Shown here: in pieces, positions 62,737 to 64,000 of the stretch
How the letters are laid out: every line of letters starts with the position of its first letter
Numbering within the stretch: the first letter of the stretch is position 1
Origin: Pseudomonadales bacterium
GTDB lineage: Bacteria > Pseudomonadota > Gammaproteobacteria > Pseudomonadales > Azotimanducaceae
DNA: 64,000 nucleotides
Assembly: GCA_007131295.1 (NCBI GenBank)
Contig: SLQW01000032.1
Location: 1 to 64,000, forward strand
Direction of reading: 5' to 3'
The notes under the pieces: generated by a model
What the model was told of the DNA's origin: nothing
Seen by the model: only the letters and a program-made list of their open reading frames with translations
Database searches by the model: none
Made by a program: the position numbers and the translations under genes

Positions 62737-63246
62737 ATGGACCGTTGGTACGCCGTCTTCACCAAGCCTCGCCAAGAGCACGTTGCCGAAGAACACCTGG
62801 AGCGGCAGGCCTTCACGGTCTGGTTGCCCAGGCTGGAGCACAGCGTTCGGCACCGAGGCCGCTGGGTAGACCGGATTGAGCCGTTGTTTCCGCGCTACCT
62901 TTTCTTGCAGGCAGACGCAGCCGATCAGGATCTATCTACGATTCGCTCTACGCGTGGCGTGACCGGCCTGGTGCGTCAGGGCATCGAGCCAGCAGTCGTT
63001 CCAGAGCAGGTCATCAGCTTTCTACGCGAGACCGCCGACCCCGAGTCTGGACTGCACCACATCGGCAGCCCGGCCCGTTTCAAGCGTGGTGATCGCGTGC
63101 GCGTCATCGAAGGACCCTTTGAGGGTCTTGAAGGCGTCCTGCTCAAGGAGAAGGGGGAAGAGCGTGTCCTTGTCCTACTCGCGATCCTCGGAGGCGAGCG
63201 CAACGTCGCACTCTCCACGCAGCAACTGATGCGCGCCAGAGGCTGA
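62737..63246 (+). CDS. rfaH: RfaH-like transcription antitermination factor (NusG paralogue)
   Basis: This 169-residue protein has NusG N-terminal domain RWYAVFTKPRQEHVAEEHLERQ, LFPRYLFLQADAA, TRGVTGLVRQG, and KOW domain FKRGDRVRVIEGPFEGLEGVLL. RfaH-type factors help RNA polymerase through long polysaccharide operons. It fits the adjoining locus. The ATG at 62737 has GGGAAAG upstream; the long frame from 62272 is only the tRNA repeats read as protein. I did not find an ops site in this window. Confidence 0.9.
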   Translation: MDRWYAVFTKPRQEHVAEEHLERQAFTVWLPRLEHSVRHRGRWVDRIEPLFPRYLFLQADAADQDLSTIRSTRGVTGLVRQGIEPAVVPEQVISFLRETADPESGLHHIGSPARFKRGDRVRVIEGPFEGLEGVLLKEKGEERVLVLLAILGGERNVALSTQQLMRARG

Positions 63247-63411
63247 TCGGCGCGCCACACCGCCCCGTCGACCTACTCACCACCTGCTCAAAACAGACCA
63301 AGGAGGCGCAGCAGCGGCGTTTTGCGTGTCCCATATCAGAAGTACGTGCGTACGATGGGCCATGAGTCGCGCGGGCGCCAACGCAAGAAGGTTGACGTGC
63401 GGGAGATAGAG
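63247..63411. other. Spacer between the convergent rfaH-like and MerR genes
   Basis: No gene or strong terminator hairpin is seen in this 165-bp convergent gap. Confidence 0.35.
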
Positions 63412-63768
63412 TCAACTTTTGAGGACGGAGAGAACGTCCTCGAGCTCGACGATCATCTGGCGAATCAATTGCTTGTACTGGGTGACGTCTTCGCGGGCGT
63501 CCTCCCCTTCCAGGCGCTGCCGAGCGCCACCGATAGTGAAACCCTGATCGTAGAGCAGAGAGCGGATCTGGCGGATGCAGATCACGTCACCGCGCTGATA
63601 GTAACGACGGTTGCCGCGGCGCTTGACTGGCTTGAGCTGAGGGAACTCCTGCTCCCAATAGCGGAGAACGTGGGGCTTCACGTCACAAAGCTGGCTGACT
63701 TCACCGATCGTGAAGTAGCGCTTGCCCGGAATCGGCGGCAACTCCTTGTTGTCACTTGCCTCCAGCAT
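63412..63768 (-). CDS. MerR-family transcriptional regulator downstream of ihfA
   Basis: This 118-residue protein has the MerR winged helix: [51 protein letters not shown] (described in pieces), ending in a helix [17 protein letters not shown]. This is the small MerR-like gene that follows ihfA in many gammaproteobacteria. Its start overlaps the ihfA stop by 17 bp, so the two are co-transcribed. The effector is unknown. Confidence 0.93.
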   Translation of the reverse strand: MLEASDNKELPPIPGKRYFTIGEVSQLCDVKPHVLRYWEQEFPQLKPVKRRGNRRYYQRGDVICIRQIRSLLYDQGFTIGGARQRLEGEDAREDVTQYKQLIRQMIVELEDVLSVLKS

Positions 63769-64000
63769 ACGCCTCTACTCGCGCCTTGAGCTTCTGTCCG
63801 GGCCGGAAAGTCACCACGCGACGCGCGGAAATGGGAATTTCCTCTCCGGTTTTCGGATTACGCCCCGGCCGCTCAGCCTTGTCGCGGAGGTCGAAATTGC
63901 CGAACCCCGACAGCTTGACCTGTTCGTTGCGCTCGAGCGCACTACGAACCTCTTCAAAGAAGAGTTCCACAAGTTCCTTTGCCTCGCGCTTATTGAGGCC
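63752..64000 (-). CDS. ihfA: Integration host factor alpha subunit (partial, N-terminus off right edge)
   Basis: The visible 82 C-terminal residues read [20 protein letters not shown], then [40 protein letters not shown] and [12 protein letters not shown], matching IhfA with the DNA-intercalating Pro in [13 protein letters not shown] bends DNA in replication, recombination and transcription. The reading frame leaves the window without its start. Confidence 0.96.
   Translation of the reverse strand, partial: GLNKREAKELVELFFEEVRSALERNEQVKLSGFGNFDLRDKAERPGRNPKTGEEIPISARRVVTFRPGQKLKARVEAYAGGK

Noticed and set aside
62272-63246. 324-codon open frame with a 27-residue repeat running into the rfaH-like gene
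   Set aside because: The repeat region is tRNA-Pro and its duplicates read as protein (GRGGRIRT pattern is a known artefact of tRNA sequence). The 81-bp unit is divisible by three, which keeps the frame open by chance.
1-64000. CRISPR array
   Set aside because: All tandem repeats found have adjacent units or spacers that are themselves repeated; none shows unique spacers of constant length, and no cas gene is present.

Overview
The window is GC-rich, gene-dense chromosome from a gammaproteobacterium. The evidence is gamma-type LexA with a CTG-N10-CAG operator, RMF, the fused RlmKL methyltransferase, an RfaH-like NusG paralogue, IhfA next to a MerR gene, YeaC/DUF1315 beside DUF2797, and tRNA genes that encode CCA. 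I cannot name the genus. No phage, integrase or transposase gene is visible.

Layout. 1-8.4 kb is a purine module: an AzgA-type purine permease (cut by the left edge), an exported 5'-nucleotidase-like phosphatase, and every step from urate to glyoxylate plus urea and ammonia (PuuD, UraH, a PuuE-UraD fusion, AllE, AllA). The salvage pair methylthioinosine phosphorylase plus hypoxanthine phosphoribosyltransferase follows. 8.5-12 kb holds an MscS channel and a two-gene LolA-like/outer-membrane-barrel operon. 12-20.8 kb is housekeeping: lexA, a small conserved gene, topA, a membrane-anchored protein, a universal stress protein, lytic transglycosylase Slt, a DUF1499 lipoprotein, tatD and a glutaredoxin-like protein. 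20.9-25.7 kb is a tightly coupled run of C39-like peptidase, GNAT, S9 peptidase and pyrD. 25.7-29.9 kb has rmf, rlmKL, ddl and a small unknown gene. 30.1-37.2 kb is a Bat-type operon (MoxR ATPase, DUF58, DUF4381, VWA, VWA-TPR, BatD). 37.2-42.2 kb has pepN, DUF2797-yeaC and a rhomboid protease. 42.3-47.2 kb is a periplasmic molybdenum hydroxylase system (IorA, IorB, XdhC, MocA). 47.3-50.4 kb has a phosphoesterase, nadK and cysE. 50.6-52.6 kb has tRNA-Val and tRNA-Asp, a repeat-rich stretch and a coiled-coil protein. 52.7-64 kb borders an exopolysaccharide locus: CpsB-like phosphatase, UDP-HexNAc dehydrogenase, phosphomannomutase, EPS-type MarR regulator, cysD, cysNC, a HEPN-like orphan, UDP-glucuronate epimerase, tRNA-Pro, an RfaH-like factor, a MerR regulator and ihfA (cut by the right edge).

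How the genes fit together. The purine block should import purines and take urate to glyoxylate. The uronate-sugar enzymes together with an ATP-sulfurylase/APS-kinase pair suggest an acidic, possibly sulfated, polysaccharide. The Bat operon and BatD point to envelope stress or complex assembly.

The least ordinary signals are repeats. (1) A REP-like palindrome family has five copies, one read into the 5' end of the batD frame. (2) Two 81-bp tandem repeats behind tRNA-Pro each contain a modified copy of the tRNA's 3' half. (3) A second copy of the tRNA-Asp 3' end lies behind a 14-bp triple repeat. (4) Seven GGACACCC-type motifs are packed, in mirrored orientation, into the spacer between the EPS regulator and cysD. 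(5) Hexanucleotide Asp-Ala-coding repeats occur in two unrelated genes. The tRNA-derived repeats and the REP-like family are my best candidates for something not yet described.
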